A stretch of 64,000 bases of DNA from Galeruca laticollis (GCA_963921935.1 OY998181.1:116084957-116148956), one strand, 5' to 3'; counted from the first letter of the stretch, positions 1 to 14,776 are shown. The notes: generated by a model from the letters alone, not told the origin. A program made the numbers and translations.

Positions 1-2955
<2,955 letters not shown>

Positions 2956-3286
2956 CATGTGTAAACCGTTTATAACAATATTGCCGAATCCAACGCGTGG
3001 TAAATAATAACTTATAATAGTTTTGTTGGTCCAGCGTAGGGCGAATAAATTTGTTTAGGGGTTACTCACTAACACTCAATTTATATGTACTTAACTAATC
3101 ACTTAAATTTAATTTATATGCACACAAACATAATTATTAATTTATATCAACACTTTTATATTCACTTATTTACTGTTTATTTGTCAAGATCACTTTATCC
3201 ACTCCCTGGTCCGCTGATCGGTCCCTTTTATATACTAGTTCCTTTTTTACTAGAGAAATCTGGACTGCGGCTTACACAAAACAAAT

Positions 3287-5611
3287 CATCATCATCACGT
3301 AGCGCTACAACCCTGGGTGGGTCTTGGCTGATTGTACAACTTTTTTCCAATTTGTTCGGTCTTCCATCAACCTAGGCTTGGATGTTATCTCTCCATCGCA
3401 TTCTGGGACGTCCGAGTGGTCTTTTGCCTGTGGGAATCTCCTCCCATAACAGTTTTACAAGTCTCTCGTTATGCAGTCTGTGCACGTGGCCTGCCCATCT
3501 TACTCGCTGTGACTTAATTTCTTGGACAATATCGGCGTCGTTGTAGAGTGCTTTTAATTCGATATTGGTTCTGATCTTATACTGGTTTGTGGTGATGTCA
3601 TGGTGAGGTCCGAAAATTTTTCTAAGTATATTTCGTTCAAAGCGTCTGAGCTTTTCTTTGTTTGCTTTGGTCATGGTCTACGTTTCGCATCCGTATGTTA
3701 TTACAGGTCTGACGATGGATTTATAGATTTTGATCTTTGAACTTCTTGTGAGATTTTTTGATTTTATGAGCTTATTCAGTGCAAATAGACAGCGGTTTGC
3801 AGATTGGATTATGTCTTTTATTTCTTCGGTAACATCGTTGTCCGCTGTGATTACGGCCCCCAGATACTTAAAACGTTGTACTCTTTCGAAATTAAAGGTG
3901 TTGATCGTCACATTTTGTCCTGTTCTGTCTCTTCGTGTCGTCCTATTTATACACATATATTTCGTCTTCTCTTCATTAATCTTCAGCCCTACTTCACTTG
4001 TTGCTCTTTCCACCTTGTTGAAAATGTCTTTCGTGGATAGGATGGAGTCTCCAACGAGATCTATGTCCTCTGCATATGCGAGTAACAGCTTGGGACCTTG
4101 AACCGATAGCAATTCTGTTTTTATTTCGGCCGACCTCATAGCTTTCTCTAATACAAGGTTAAAAAGTAGTGGAGATAACGCATCACCCTGTTTAAGTCCA
4201 CTGTTGATTTCAAAGCTGCCAGACAGTTTATTATTTACACGTACTTTAGATATTCCACCCTCCATACAGACTTTGGTCATCCTAATGAGTTTCTTTGGTA
4301 TTGAGAACTCCGCCATGGCATTCCATACTTGGCTTCTTTCTACGCTATCATATGCCTGTCTAAAGTCTATGAAAAGATTGTGTATGGGTCTGTTATACTC
4401 CCAGTCCTTCTCTAGAAGTTGTCTCAGCGTGAATATTTGATCTATTGTTGATCTGTTCGCCCTAAACCCGGCTTGATATTCGCCTAGGACATTTTCAGCA
4501 TAAGGGATTAGTCTACTAAGAATGATGTTTGAGACGGTTTTATATGCCGTGTTTAGGAGTGAGATTCCTCTATAATTCGCGCATCTTATTTTGTCCCCTT
4601 TTTTGTGGATGGGCACTATTATGTTTTCCTTCCATCGTGCTGGTATCCTTTCTTCTAACCATATGTGCGTTATTAGCTGGTGGATTTGGCGATGTAGTGC
4701 GTCTCCCCCTTATTTCAGAAGTTCTGCTGGTATCTCGTCCGTACCCGGCGCCTTGTGATTTTTCAGCTTATTTAAAGCCTTTTGGGTTTCTTCAAAGGAG
4801 GGATTTTAGACGGGCATGTCCGCTGTGATATAGATCTCTTCTTTGTGCTGTTCTTCCTGTATGATGTTTAGAAGGTCTCTAAAATACTTTTTCCATTCTT
4901 CAGTTATTTCTTTACCGTCGATTACCATGCGGCTTTGGTTGTCTCTCTGTGTATGGATGGAATTGGTTCTATGCCCTCTTTTCTCAGAGGAAATTGCTTT
5001 ATAGAATTCTCTGGAGCCTGGTTTGGGCCGGTCTCTCTCCATAGTTTCATATTTTTGTTGTTCGTAGTTTCTTTTCTTAATGCGTATTATTTTTCTTGTT
5101 TCTTTTCGGCAGTCGTCATATTCCTTTTTACTTTGGTCTGTTTGCAGTTGTATCCAAGTCTTTCTTACGGTTTGTTTTTTTTCCAGTTGTTTCCGACATT
5201 CCTCGTCATACCATGTTTTTGCCCTCTTCTGCTTACTCCTTCCAAAGATCTTGTCAGCTGTCTTGGTTATTATTTCGGCAGTCGCTTCCCATAGCTGTTC
5301 TATATCATTGTCTTCTCTTTCAGAGTTCAAGGTTTGTTCAAGTTGTTCTCTATAGTTTTGTTGTTCCTCTGCATAGTGTATTTCGTCCATGTTCCATTGT
5401 GGGTTTATTGTTGTTTTATTGTATTTGTGGCTAGATATTTTGGATTTGACTTTTGCTCTGACTAAGTAATGATCTGTGTCTCCGTCTATTCCTCTCAGGC
5501 TTCTTACGTTTATAATATTGTTACCATGACGGGCATCTACAATGATGTGGTCAATTTGGTTGCGCGTAATATGGTCGTTTGAGACCCAGGTTTGCTTATG
5601 GATGTCTTTAT
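3287..5611 (-). mobile_element. RTE-like LINE, 5'-truncated, inserted in gypsy LTR
   Basis: The insertion is bounded by the 11 bp duplication ACAAAACAAAT at 3276-3286 and 5612-5622. The same sequence occurs once at the equivalent place in the other LTR (near 11341), confirming the empty site. The 3' end reads as a short GAT trinucleotide tail in the sense direction, as in RTE-type LINEs. The 5' end begins inside the endonuclease domain, so the copy is 5'-truncated. Confidence 0.85.
3372..5611 (-). pseudogene. Endonuclease/reverse transcriptase of RTE-like LINE, broken
   Basis: One reading frame runs from 5611 to 3372 with in-frame stops at about 4806, 4708 and 3675. It starts in the last part of an exonuclease-endonuclease-phosphatase domain (DTDHYLV near 5470), followed by a basic linker rich in Lys/Arg and a reverse transcriptase with NYRGISLLNTAYK, FIDFRQAYDSV and GLKQGDALSPLLF. 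The catalytic box reads YAED (about 4077-4066) instead of YADD, so one catalytic Asp is changed. The C-terminal part (WAGHVHRL, GRPRMRW) is typical of insect endonuclease-RT proteins of this class. The clade name RTE is inferred from the RT style and the 3' tail. Confidence 0.8.
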
Positions 5612-5813
5612 ACAAAACAAATGCTTTTCGCGATATTTCTCGATTGTCGGCTCAATCCTTAAAAGACCCTCCGAGAACATGTCTATAAAAACTGTCACAA
5701 TAAATCCCAATAGACCTTCTCAGAATTCAGCGCGCTCGCCATTTTTTAAACTCCGTTAACATAAGGTTACAGGACCGTACTTAGTATCTGCTTCGGTGTG
5801 CGAGTTCGTAACA

Positions 5814-5826
5814 TTACCCCCTCCTT
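5814..5826 (-). promoter_or_regulatory. Polypurine tract of gypsy element
   Basis: Read on the minus strand the sequence is AAGGAGGGGGTAA, immediately followed by TGTTACGAA, the LTR start. This is the expected plus-strand DNA primer site for an LTR retrotransposon. It also encodes the last residues and the stop of the polyprotein, so coding sequence and priming site overlap. Confidence 0.85.
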
Positions 5827-7668
5827 AAATGGAAGTTCCTCCTGGAACTTTTGTGTGTAGCCGAGACTGGATGTTTGAATCGGCAACTGGCCCCATTTCT
5901 ACACTTTCCGATCTTATGGAAATAGCAGGGCACCGTCTTCATCGGATACTGATAACGGGGATTGTAGCTGCAAATTAATATCTGGAAACCGGTATCTTGG
6001 AAGATAATCTCTACCATGTTCCTGATGATTCGCCAATCCAACTGGTTACTCGCTATCTTAGGCATAGCCAGTTTCTTCACGCTGGATTCCAACACATGGT
6101 CTCGTAGGTTTCAAAGTGCTTCCCACACATCGCGGTGGGTAGATGGATCTTGAAATTCATTTTAAGTTACCACGTAGAAGACGTACTGCGAATTATGTTT
6201 CAGTTTCAGTGTCTTGCCAGGGGCTGGAATCTGGTCTTCAAGTTTTTCTAATTGCCCGAACTTCTCTCGAAAGACGGTTGCCAACCCTCGTGCGTTCTTG
6301 ATACGGGCGGGGATGTTGTATGCCAGTGAATAATCTTCCGGGAGAGTAAACAAATTTTGTTGTTGTTCCGGAGTGACTCCATATCTAGCTTTCCCGGTAC
6401 CTCCATACGTGCCCATAAATTCCTCGAAGGTAGGGTCAGACACATCTCGTGTAAGGTTTACTCCTTCCTCCAGGTCATGATCTCCTTCGAATGGCGCTAG
6501 TCGGTTTTGGTGAACTACTTTTGGTTTTCCGTTGGGGATCTTGCTTATGCGATATATAACAACATTGATCCTTTTCTTGATTAAGTATGGACCTTCCCAG
6601 TATTTTTGTAATTTTGGAGAAAAGCCTCATTTCACGTCCAAACTGGATTTTCGCCGGTGTTTCACCCGTGGACTCATTGACGGCAGATCGATAAGCCAAT
6701 GCGAATAGGGAAAGATACTGGTCCCAATCTCTCTGATGGCTTGATACTACTTTGGACAGGTATTTTCCAATAGTCCTGTTCATTCTCTCGACCATTCCAT
6801 TTGACTGTGGATGTAATGCTGTTGTCCTGGTCTTCTCCATTCCCAGCTTCTCGCAAAACTCCTGGAATAGATGACTTTCAAAATTTCTTCCCTGGTCGCT
6901 GTGGACTTCCAAGGGCACTTCATATCGGCTGATAAATTCTTTTACCAATACATCTGCTACAGTTGTGTCCTCTTGTTTCGGGATAGCGTAAATTTCCAAC
7001 CACTTTGTGAAATAATCCATTACAACCAGTATATATTTGCTACCGTTTTCTGTCGTCGGAAATGGTCCAGCGATATCTAAAGCAATCCTTTCGAAAGGGC
7101 TTCCAACATTGTACTGTTTCATGGGTGCCTTTCTCTTGCGATGTGGTCCATTACTCGTAGCACAAGTCGTACATTTCTTACACCAGTCCTTCATATCGTC
7201 GGAGCTGTTCATCCAATAAAACCTTTCACGGACTCGATGAAGGGTTTTCTTCACTCCCAGATGACCTCCTGATGGACTGTCGTGTAACTTCTTCAGTACC
7301 TCAGCTACTCTTGCTCTAGGGATAACTAGCTGTCCCCTCATCACAGAACGATCATCGTTTTCAAGGACTCTTTTCAACAGCCCTTCTTCCAGGACACGGG
7401 AGTCCCACTGAGCCCAATACGCCTTGAGTTTTGGTGAAAATTTTGACACTTCTTGCCAGGTAGATCGCCAATTTTCTTTCTTCCATTGCCGGATCATCTT
7501 CAGGTGAGGATCATTCTCCTGATCTTCTCCGATCCTGGTGGGTGACCATTCCTCGTTGACTACAGTAGTTCTTGAAACTGCAGCTTCCCTAGATGCCACC
7601 TTGTTGCAGTGGGAGCAGTCTGTTGGGCACGGCCGTCTGGACAGGGAGTTGGCATTTCGGTGACACAC
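5814..7668 (-). pseudogene. Gypsy integrase fused to macro domain and CCCH zinc finger
   Basis: The segment begins with the region after RNase H, then an HHCC zinc finger (HLGVKKTLHRVRERFYW, CKKCTTC) and an integrase core with the DDE residues in LDIAGPF, HSDQGRNF and NGMVERMNR. A frameshift near 6625 moves to the frame of a GPY-like module (EGPYLIKKRINVV) and a linker. About 6370-5950 resembles a macro domain: LFTLPEDYSLAYNI, a GLATVFREKFG loop, and LAMPKI ... LDW. A C-X7-C-X5-C-X3-H finger follows (CYFHKIGKCRNGASCRFKH, about 5930-5873). In-frame stops at 6162-6164 and 6111-6113 break the macro part. The usual glycine-rich loop after MPKI is replaced by ASNQ, so binding may be lost in this copy. 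No envelope gene is present. The macro assignment rests on motif resemblance. Confidence 0.8.
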
Positions 7669-9231
7669 CAGCTGGATGTTTGATGTTAAAATCGTACTCT
7701 TGAAGTCGTTCAGTCCATCTAGCGATCTGGCCCTCGGGATTCTTGAACTGCATCAACCACTTGAATGCTGCATGATCAGTCCGGATTAAAAACGTCCTCC
7801 CATAGAGATACTGGTAAAAGTGTTCCACGGACTTCACTACCGCCAAAAGTTCTCTTCTTCTGACGCAGTAGTTTCGTTTTGGTTTGGAGAGGACTTTACT
7901 GAAATATCCCAGCACCCTTTCTTGCCCTCCTTGGATCTGTGAGAGCACTCCACCAATTCCTACGTTGCTTGCGTCAGTGTCAAGAATAAAGTCTCCCTCT
8001 GGTAATGGATATCCTAATATCGGCGCCGAGGTTAAATGCCTCTTCAAGGTTTCAAAAGCCGTTTGACAGTCTTCGTCCCATTGGAAAGCTCTTGCTTCTT
8101 CTGTAAGTCGCGTTAGAGGCTTGGCAATATCTCCAAACTTCCTGATAAATCTTATATAGTACGTGCAAAGTCCAAGGAAACTCCTAATTTGATGTTTGTC
8201 GGTTGGTTGCGGCCATTGCTGAATGGAAGCAATTTTCTCTGGATCCATCGCCACTCCTTTATTGCTCACTATATGACCTAGATAGTTGACTCGGTTTTGG
8301 AATAGCTGACATTTCTTCGGGTTTAACATGAGCTGGGCAGCTTGGAGTCGTTTGAATACGTCTTCCACATTCTTCAGATATTCGTCAAATGTTTTCCCCA
8401 GTACTACGATGTCGTCCAAATAGACCAGGCATGTCTTCCAAGACAACCCTCTCAAAACATTTTCCATGAGTCTTTCAAATGTCGCAGGCGCATTACAGAG
8501 CCCGAATGGCATGACGTTGAATTGCCATAATCCAGATCCGGTGGAAAAAGCAGTCTTCTCTTTATCTTCTGGGTCCATTTCCACTTGCCAATAGACTTCA
8601 GGTCTAAGGTGGAAAACAGTTTGCTGCCGGCCAAAGTGTATAGCGTATCGTCAATTCGAGGCAGAGGATAGCTATCTTTCTTCATCACATTGTTAAGCTG
8701 ACGATAATCCACACATAATCTCGTAGTTCCATCCTCTTTCTTGACGAGCACTACCGGATACACCCATGGACTAGTAGATGGTTCTATTACTTTTTCTTCT
8801 GCCATCTCTCGAATTATTCTTTCAGCTTCCTCTCTCTTCGCTCGTGGAAGTCTTCGAGCTGATTGTCTAATTGGCTTAGCATTACCAGTATCGATTTTGT
8901 GTTTGACGGCTGATGTTCTGCCAGTCTTTCCTCCTTTTGGTACGAATAAGTCTCGATACTGCAAGAGAAATTCTCTCATTCTCTTTTTTTCAGCTCTATT
9001 CAAAGATTAACCAGCTACTGATAACATCTGTTCGAATCTGGCATTAGAATTGTCAGTGTTCGTTGTTTGACGAACTATAGACGTCACTGGTATGCAGGAT
9101 CCAATCCTGGTTTCCTTCTTGATGGTAACTGGGTAATCATTCACGTTTATCACACGTACTGGGATCTCTTTCGCCGACGTAACTAATCCTTTTCCAATAA
9201 GAACTCCTTTGCCAACTTCTTCGTCGACCAT
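7589..9231 (-). pseudogene. Gypsy reverse transcriptase and RNase H
   Basis: Reverse transcriptase motifs are seen in order: a basic N-terminal region ending SPWVYPVVLVKKEDG, LCVDYRQLNNV, FSTLDLKS, NVMPFGLCNAPATF and YLDDIVVLG, so the catalytic YxDD is intact. RNase H follows (FILDTDASNVGIGG, the LRTD-type motif FLIRTDHAAFKW). A stop lies at 9007-9009, and a small deletion near 8590 shifts the frame just after the first catalytic region. The frame changes again near 7665 at the junction with the integrase part. About 70 bp of extra sequence with stops (9232-9309) separates it from the protease. Confidence 0.9.
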
Positions 9232-9309
9232 CTCATTTCGTAATATCTTATATCGTAAATATCTAGTACAGTCTATTTATTTTAATAGACATATTGATAA
9301 TAATCGACA

Positions 9310-9850
9310 TTAACAGTGTATCTTCTCCATGATTCCCTGTAGCCGTGCTACTATCATGGTTTCCCTTCGTGCAGGTAGAACGGTATCTTTCTGTATAGCT
9401 GCCAACACCGCGCTGCCTTCATATGGATGAAGGAATACCTCCTCGTAACCCACTTTAATGGTTCTGTTTCTAAAGTCCAATTGGAAACCATGTTCATTCG
9501 TTACGTCCATTCCCAGAATCACGTATTCTTCAATGTCAGCTACGATTACCGTATGCGTGAACTTTTCTGCGCCAATTCCCAATTGGATTTGTGTTTCCCC
9601 ATGAACGTTGGCACTCTCGCCTGTGGCGGTCCGCAGTCGCAGTCTCGTTGGTAGAAGCTCCTTCTTGGGGTTTATTATCTCTGGTCGTATAATGGTTCTA
9701 GTTGCTCCAGTGTCAACCAGCAGAGCATATTTCTTGCCATTTACTTCGCCATCCACATATACACTGTCGTTGCGACATCTGAGAGAAGCTATCAGTATGA
9801 GAGGGTGTTTGGAATGATCATGGGTCGGTGCTGCCCCCTCGTAGCCGACC
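9310..9850 (-). pseudogene. Gypsy aspartic protease region
   Basis: Retroviral-type protease with the active-site box LLVDTGATRTII and the later hydrophobic IILGMD-like motif (YVILGMDVTNEHG). The frame is open from just behind the end of gag, in the -1 frame relative to gag, and stops at 9310. The gag stop (9855-9857) overlaps the start of this frame next to a GGAAAAC run, which suggests programmed frameshifting in the ancestral element; this is inferred, not demonstrated. Confidence 0.85.
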
Positions 9851-9854
9851 CGTT

Positions 9855-11129
9855 CTAGTTTTCCTGTGACTGGGTTTCTTGGTTTGCAGGATTCTTGGGG
9901 CGCTTACACGAACTACGTACATGCCCTAGCTGGCCACAATTCCAGCATCTGATCTTTCTCGGGTTCTTGTCAATCATACTTTTTATTGAACTGACGAACT
10001 GGTCAAATCTGTCTTCGTCACCTTCTTCTTGGATGGTCCTAATTTTGTTATATCCTGTAGCTTTCGTTGCTGCTTCATATTGAAGAGCAGCTGTCAATGC
10101 GTCAACTAATGTTTTGGGATGGGCTAAACGAAGCGTCCTCTACATATCGGGGTCACGTAAGCCATCAATAAAGGCCTGGATGCCCAGACATTCCATCATG
10201 TTCTCTGGTGCTGACGGATAAGCAAATCGAACGAGTAGGGCTATAACCACTTCATACTCTTGAAGGGCTTCATCACGTTTCTGCCTCCGGTTCTTCAGTG
10301 GGGACTGGTACAAATGTTCTAGATGTTTGTGACCGTATCGCATGTCCAACCTCTTCTTCAGCAGCTCTAAATCATCCGTTTCTTCCAGAGGTATCGTTTG
10401 AAGTATATCTAAGGCATCTCCCCGAAACGCGATAGTTAAGTTCACTGCTTCCTCCTTGTCGGACCAATTATTCACTCTAGCGGCTGCTTCAAACTGTTTC
10501 AGATAATTGGTCCACGATGTCTTTCCGTCGAATATTGGGGTCCTGACACGTGCTAAACTGCCAATGTCCTCTATCCTTGAGTTTATTTCTGGCTTGCAGG
10601 GTTTTATATGTTCAATCTTCTTTTCTTCTGCTGGCGTGTCTTGTGTTCTTGATTCTGCCATATTTCTCTCCAATTCCTTGATTTTCTCGTCTATCGTTGT
10701 TATCTTGTTTTCAATGTCTGATTTTGGAGAAAAAATTCTATTCTCGACGTCAGCAGCAATGTCATTTTTTAACGATAAGATATCGGCAGAAATGTCATTC
10801 TTCATAGTGGAAATCTTCTCGTCCATATTAGTAGAAATATCATTCTTCATAGTGGAAATATTGTTTTTCACATTCGTTGAAATCTTCTCTTCTATGGCAG
10901 AAATATCGTTCTTCACTGCAGAAAAATCATTCTTCATATCAGAAATTGACGAGATTAAGGTGGAAGCCTCGTCTTTGAATAATAATATTTCTGGATCCAA
11001 GCCTTCACTTTCCAGTGCCATTTTGACTCTTTCTATTTATTCGCTCTTATTACTGGACGTTTCCAACTCGCGATCTTCCAATTCCGCTCTTAATTCCGCC
11101 ACTTTCAGATTACTTAGTCTCTTGGCCAT
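9855..11129 (-). pseudogene. Gypsy gag
   Basis: A single frame starts at ATG 11129 (MAKRLSNLKVAELRAELEDR, resembling a SAP-like N-terminus). It contains nonsense codons at about 11037-11039 and 10140-10142. Residues encoded at about 10990-10690 form a repetitive, heptad-like coiled-coil segment with recurring MKNDIS units. The capsid-like part follows (FDGKTSWTNYLKQFE to FIDGLRDPDM) and a CCHC zinc knuckle (CWNCGQLGHVRSSC) near 9925. It would form the particle and bind the element RNA. Apart from the two stops the frame is unbroken. Confidence 0.85.
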
Positions 11130-11141
11130 TTTGATGTAGCT

Positions 11142-11541
11142 TAATTTATATGTACTTAACTAAAAACTTAAATTTAATTTATATGCACACAAACTCAATT
11201 CTTAATTTGAATCAACACTTTTATATTCACTTATTTACTGTTTATTTGTCAAAACCACTTTATCCACTCCCTGGTCCGCTGATCGGTCCTTTTTATATAC
11301 TAGTGCCTTTTTTACTAGAGAATTCTGGACTGCGGCTTACACAAAACAAATGCCTTTCGCGATATTTCTCGATTGCCGGCTCAATCCTTAAAAGACTTTC
11401 CGAGAACATGTCTATAAAAACTGTCACAATAAATCCCAATAGACCTCCTCAGAATTCGGCGCGCTCGCCATTTTTAAACACCGTTAACATAAGGTTACGG
11501 GACCGTACTTAGTATCTGCTTCGGTGTGCGAGTTCGTAACA
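11142..11541 (-). repeat. 5' LTR of gypsy element, truncated on its inner side
   Basis: About 400 bp matching the other LTR, starting TGTTACGAACTCGC at 11541. On the inner side, similarity to the solo LTRs stops at about 11142, and the gag ATG follows only 12 bp later (11129). The end of the LTR, the primer binding site and the leader seem to be deleted. Confidence 0.8.
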
Positions 11542-14397
11542 ATATATACGGATAAATGAGACACAAATATTTATATAAGAAATAATTACATATATACATA
11601 GTTTATACAAGAAAATTATAAAAATAGATTCCTAGAATGTTTAAAAAGAACACATTTTAAAGTTAATTTGTTTTTTCGATTTATTTATTTAGTGTATGTT
11701 AGATAAGAACATATTATTCAATATTTTGGTAATAATGAACTATTCAAACAATTAAAAACACTTAAATACCAATTGCGAGTGATAAATAAAAACTTAGATA
11801 AGTGATTTGATGAACAATATTAATGAAAATGATTAAAACAGTTGAAAACATTGAAAAACACAATATACAAGTGAAATCAAGGAATATATGACATTGTCTA
11901 GCAACGAAAAGAAAATGAAGTTTGTTGATTGGGACAAAAATCAGTATGTGATCTGGTGTCGAGGCAAGAGGACGTGTTAGTAGAGGTCTTGAAAATTTTC
12001 ATTAAAAAAGTTATAAAGTCATGGAAAAGGTCCTCAAATAATTGAAAACATTTTGAACAATATTCAAAACAGTTTAATAATAATTCCAATATCATAAAGA
12101 TGAATTAACATGATAAATAGGTTATTCAAAACGATAATAGATAACTAGAATAACGAATTGGTAAATTCCACAAAATCGGATTAACAAGTTCATCAGTTAA
12201 AGGTTAAAGACAGTTACAAAATATTAAACAAAAATATTAGACGAATGGTAAATGCCTGTAACTTAGCTACGAAATGGTAGCCAGTTAGAGATAATTATTC
12301 GGCAATCCATCTAAATGGTGATATCCATAAGCTGACGGGACATCAATAGCAAAAAGAAGACATAGTGCGATTTTTTTCTTTCTAAATGTATATAAATTGT
12401 CTCAGTATTCTTATCTTAGATAAGGCCATTCATTTTTAGGTAGTTTAATAGATATTAGGGAGTGTAGTAAACAATGTGTCGGTAGATTGGAGTGATAAAA
12501 GTGCCAGACCAAGACATGAGTTCAGAATAAAGACATGTTCATACAGACAACGTTAAACAGACTTGAAGTGCAATAAAACACAATTTCGAGAGAAATCATT
12601 GTATTTAATAATTTGTTTCTAGACAATGTTATTCAGTAGTTATAAGTATGTTTTAGATAATTTTATACATCTTATGGAAAATATTTGAGGTTAAAATAAC
12701 GAATTTAAGTCTAAATTTGACATAATCGTCAGGTTTAGTCTCTCTTAGGCGTTTGTAGCGTAAGCCTCGCAAGAATTTTGCTCCGACGTTCATTTGTTTC
12801 TAAAATCAAATATACTAGAAATTGTAATTAAAACAAGTCTGACAGAAAGTTGATGTAGGGAGCTGTCAGATAAATAAAATAATCGGAGAAAACTCGAAAA
12901 ACGCAGTAACTTCTACAATTGTACTTACCTGGAAGTTTAATCCACATAATATAAATTTGAGAATACTTGATGCCTTAAAAATAAGTTCGCCATTTTTTCT
13001 GATGGAAACTGGAAATTAAGTTGACTATTTGTCATCTCTGGAACACAGTACAGTCGGAATAATAAGTACAAATAGCTCACTCTTCTATTTGTATACCAGA
13101 ATTTTGATAACCTGAAATCGAGATATACGTTTAATGTTTTTAATGTTTTGATCTGTTTATAACTATAAACGCATGACTTGTTAGCTCACTAACAATTAGA
13201 ACTTACGTTTAACAATTTTCTTATTGATTCATTTTTGAATTTATAAAAGAGATTCTTTGTTTGGTACGATAATTACCTAATTTCACTAGAGAAGAAACCT
13301 CAACCAAACTTTCGAAGTGTTGTTGTCATCTGGGTCATAGATTTCAACTCATATTATTTCACTTTGTATTCGAAACCACTGATAAGTTGTAACTAACCTA
13401 TATGAAAATTTACTTGACGTAAATATATTTGATATGTCATGTTTAGCAATAGTTTGGGAATAATGAGACAGTTAAAAAACAATTAATTACTTCTACGACC
13501 GTAAAGTTATTTTAACCTCAGATTGAGCATATATAATTACTACGATCATTCTTCAATTATTTGTGTGTATTCCACGTAACCTTTGTGAACATTTTATAAT
13601 ACTATTTGCTCATTCCTCGCTTACGTTTATTTTTTCTTTCTCATTAAAGTATACTTTTGGAATTAATGTGCTCATTTATCGAAAGTGCTTCACCATCTTA
13701 AATAGTTATCTACGCTTTGAACGCGTCTAGGTAAGTAAGAATTCACTAAGGCTTTCATATGCAGATGCATAGCCACTAATGACCCTGAGATTTATATAAA
13801 GAACAACTTTTCAATTTGTCTATGCTGAGAACACTTGTTCTGTGCTTCTAAGTCAATCAGCTGGAGCACACAATAATTTAAACTAAACTTGATACAGAAA
13901 CAAGTTTATCATATATAAAAAACAAAATAAATAACGCCACCAATCTAGGACTGTTATTTTTAGAAAAATCATTTCTTTCATTCATCCCATAAATTAGAGT
14001 TGTGAAAGTAACGAAAAATAACGTACCCGTATGTATTCGTTAGTATCACAATCGGTAATGGTTACTATCGTATAGTTACGTTACTCGTTACTATTGATAC
14101 CTAATAACATAATATGTATTAAGTTTATCTATGCTAATAACATAGAGAATAGCATCGAGTCGTATTGCGTACGGTATGACGTTGACGTCGCGTTTCGTGT
14201 CGTTTCAACTTTGTAGAAAACGTTATTATACGTTACATACCTACCTGCGTAAGGTAAGTTTTTCAACTTTACCATATTTCAAACCAGACTTATGTATATG
14301 TTAAATAAAATACAAAAAATGCGAGTGACGAAATGCATTCGGGAGTAACGTTTCGGATCTCGGTACTAGATAGCGTACAAAGTTACTCGGTAACAGT
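11542..14397. other. AT-rich gap without recognised genes
   Basis: No reading frame with a recognisable domain. The stretch 13990-14400 is dense in GTTAC/GTAAC words in both orientations, which may be the remains of a short inverted-repeat element, but no clear borders are visible. Confidence 0.5.
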
Positions 14398-14776
14398 AAA
14401 ATAACTGGGGCTGTGATCGCCCTTAGACCTTCCGATAGCTAGTTGAGAGAAAATGGATTGTATCATGCGAATGAATAATCTTTATGAGATTAGTAACTAA
14501 GCCCTTGTCTTACCTTGGGTGCCTGATCTGCGGTCGTCTAAGTGGATGCAGAAGTCTGGTGCCCCCTTCTTTCAGGTAGATTGGAGATACCACATACACA
14601 ACACAAAGTCTCGTTATTACCTCTCGATTCGACTTCTTCGGATGACAAGGGCCGAGAAGTTACGAAGAAGCAAATTATATTTAAAGACAATTGATAAAAA
14701 AAGGAATAGAAGAATTATAAAAGAAGAAAAAAGAAAGACAATTATATACACAACACAAAGTAGCGGGGACGCGACA
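14398..14776 (-). repeat. 3' LTR of BEL/Pao element
   Basis: It shares AACTGGGGCTGTGATCGCCC and a long following stretch with the copy at 20179. In the element's direction it begins TGTCGCGTCC, directly after the purine-rich tract. It lacks a block of about 57 bp (CAGTCTAACAATT... in the right copy). Confidence 0.75.

Larger units (their letters stand above)
3040..5813 (-). repeat. 3' LTR of the gypsy element, interrupted by a LINE
   Basis: The parts 3040-3286 and 5623-5813 align with the other LTR at 11142-11541. The shared landmarks include a GGTCCGCTGATCGGTCC stretch, a TACTAG stretch and the CGAGTTCGTAACA end. The break is filled by the RTE-like LINE. The left border is uncertain by tens of bases; no clear 4 bp target duplication matching ATAT (right flank) was found on the left. 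Confidence 0.75.
3040..11541 (-). mobile_element. Ty3/gypsy LTR retrotransposon with macro-domain extension
   Basis: Minus-strand element in the order LTR, gag, protease, RT, RNase H, integrase, macro domain, CCCH finger, polypurine tract, LTR. The LTRs begin TGTTACGAA (inner border at 5813, outer border at 11541). The outer end near 3040 is approximate because homology to other copies of the LTR fades leftwards. An RTE-like LINE (3287-5611) lies inside the 3' LTR. Gag carries two nonsense codons, and pol carries several frameshifts and stops, so this copy is dead. Two solo LTRs of a related family occur at 26405-26860 and 29593-30078. Confidence 0.9.

Noticed and set aside
3730..5434. Several plus-strand frames of 60-120 codons
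   Set aside because: They lie opposite the LINE reverse transcriptase and show no domain; they are mirror frames of real coding sequence.
5814..6443. Envelope gene of an errantivirus-like element
   Set aside because: No signal peptide, transmembrane segment or envelope motif is visible; the region fits a macro domain and a CCCH finger instead.
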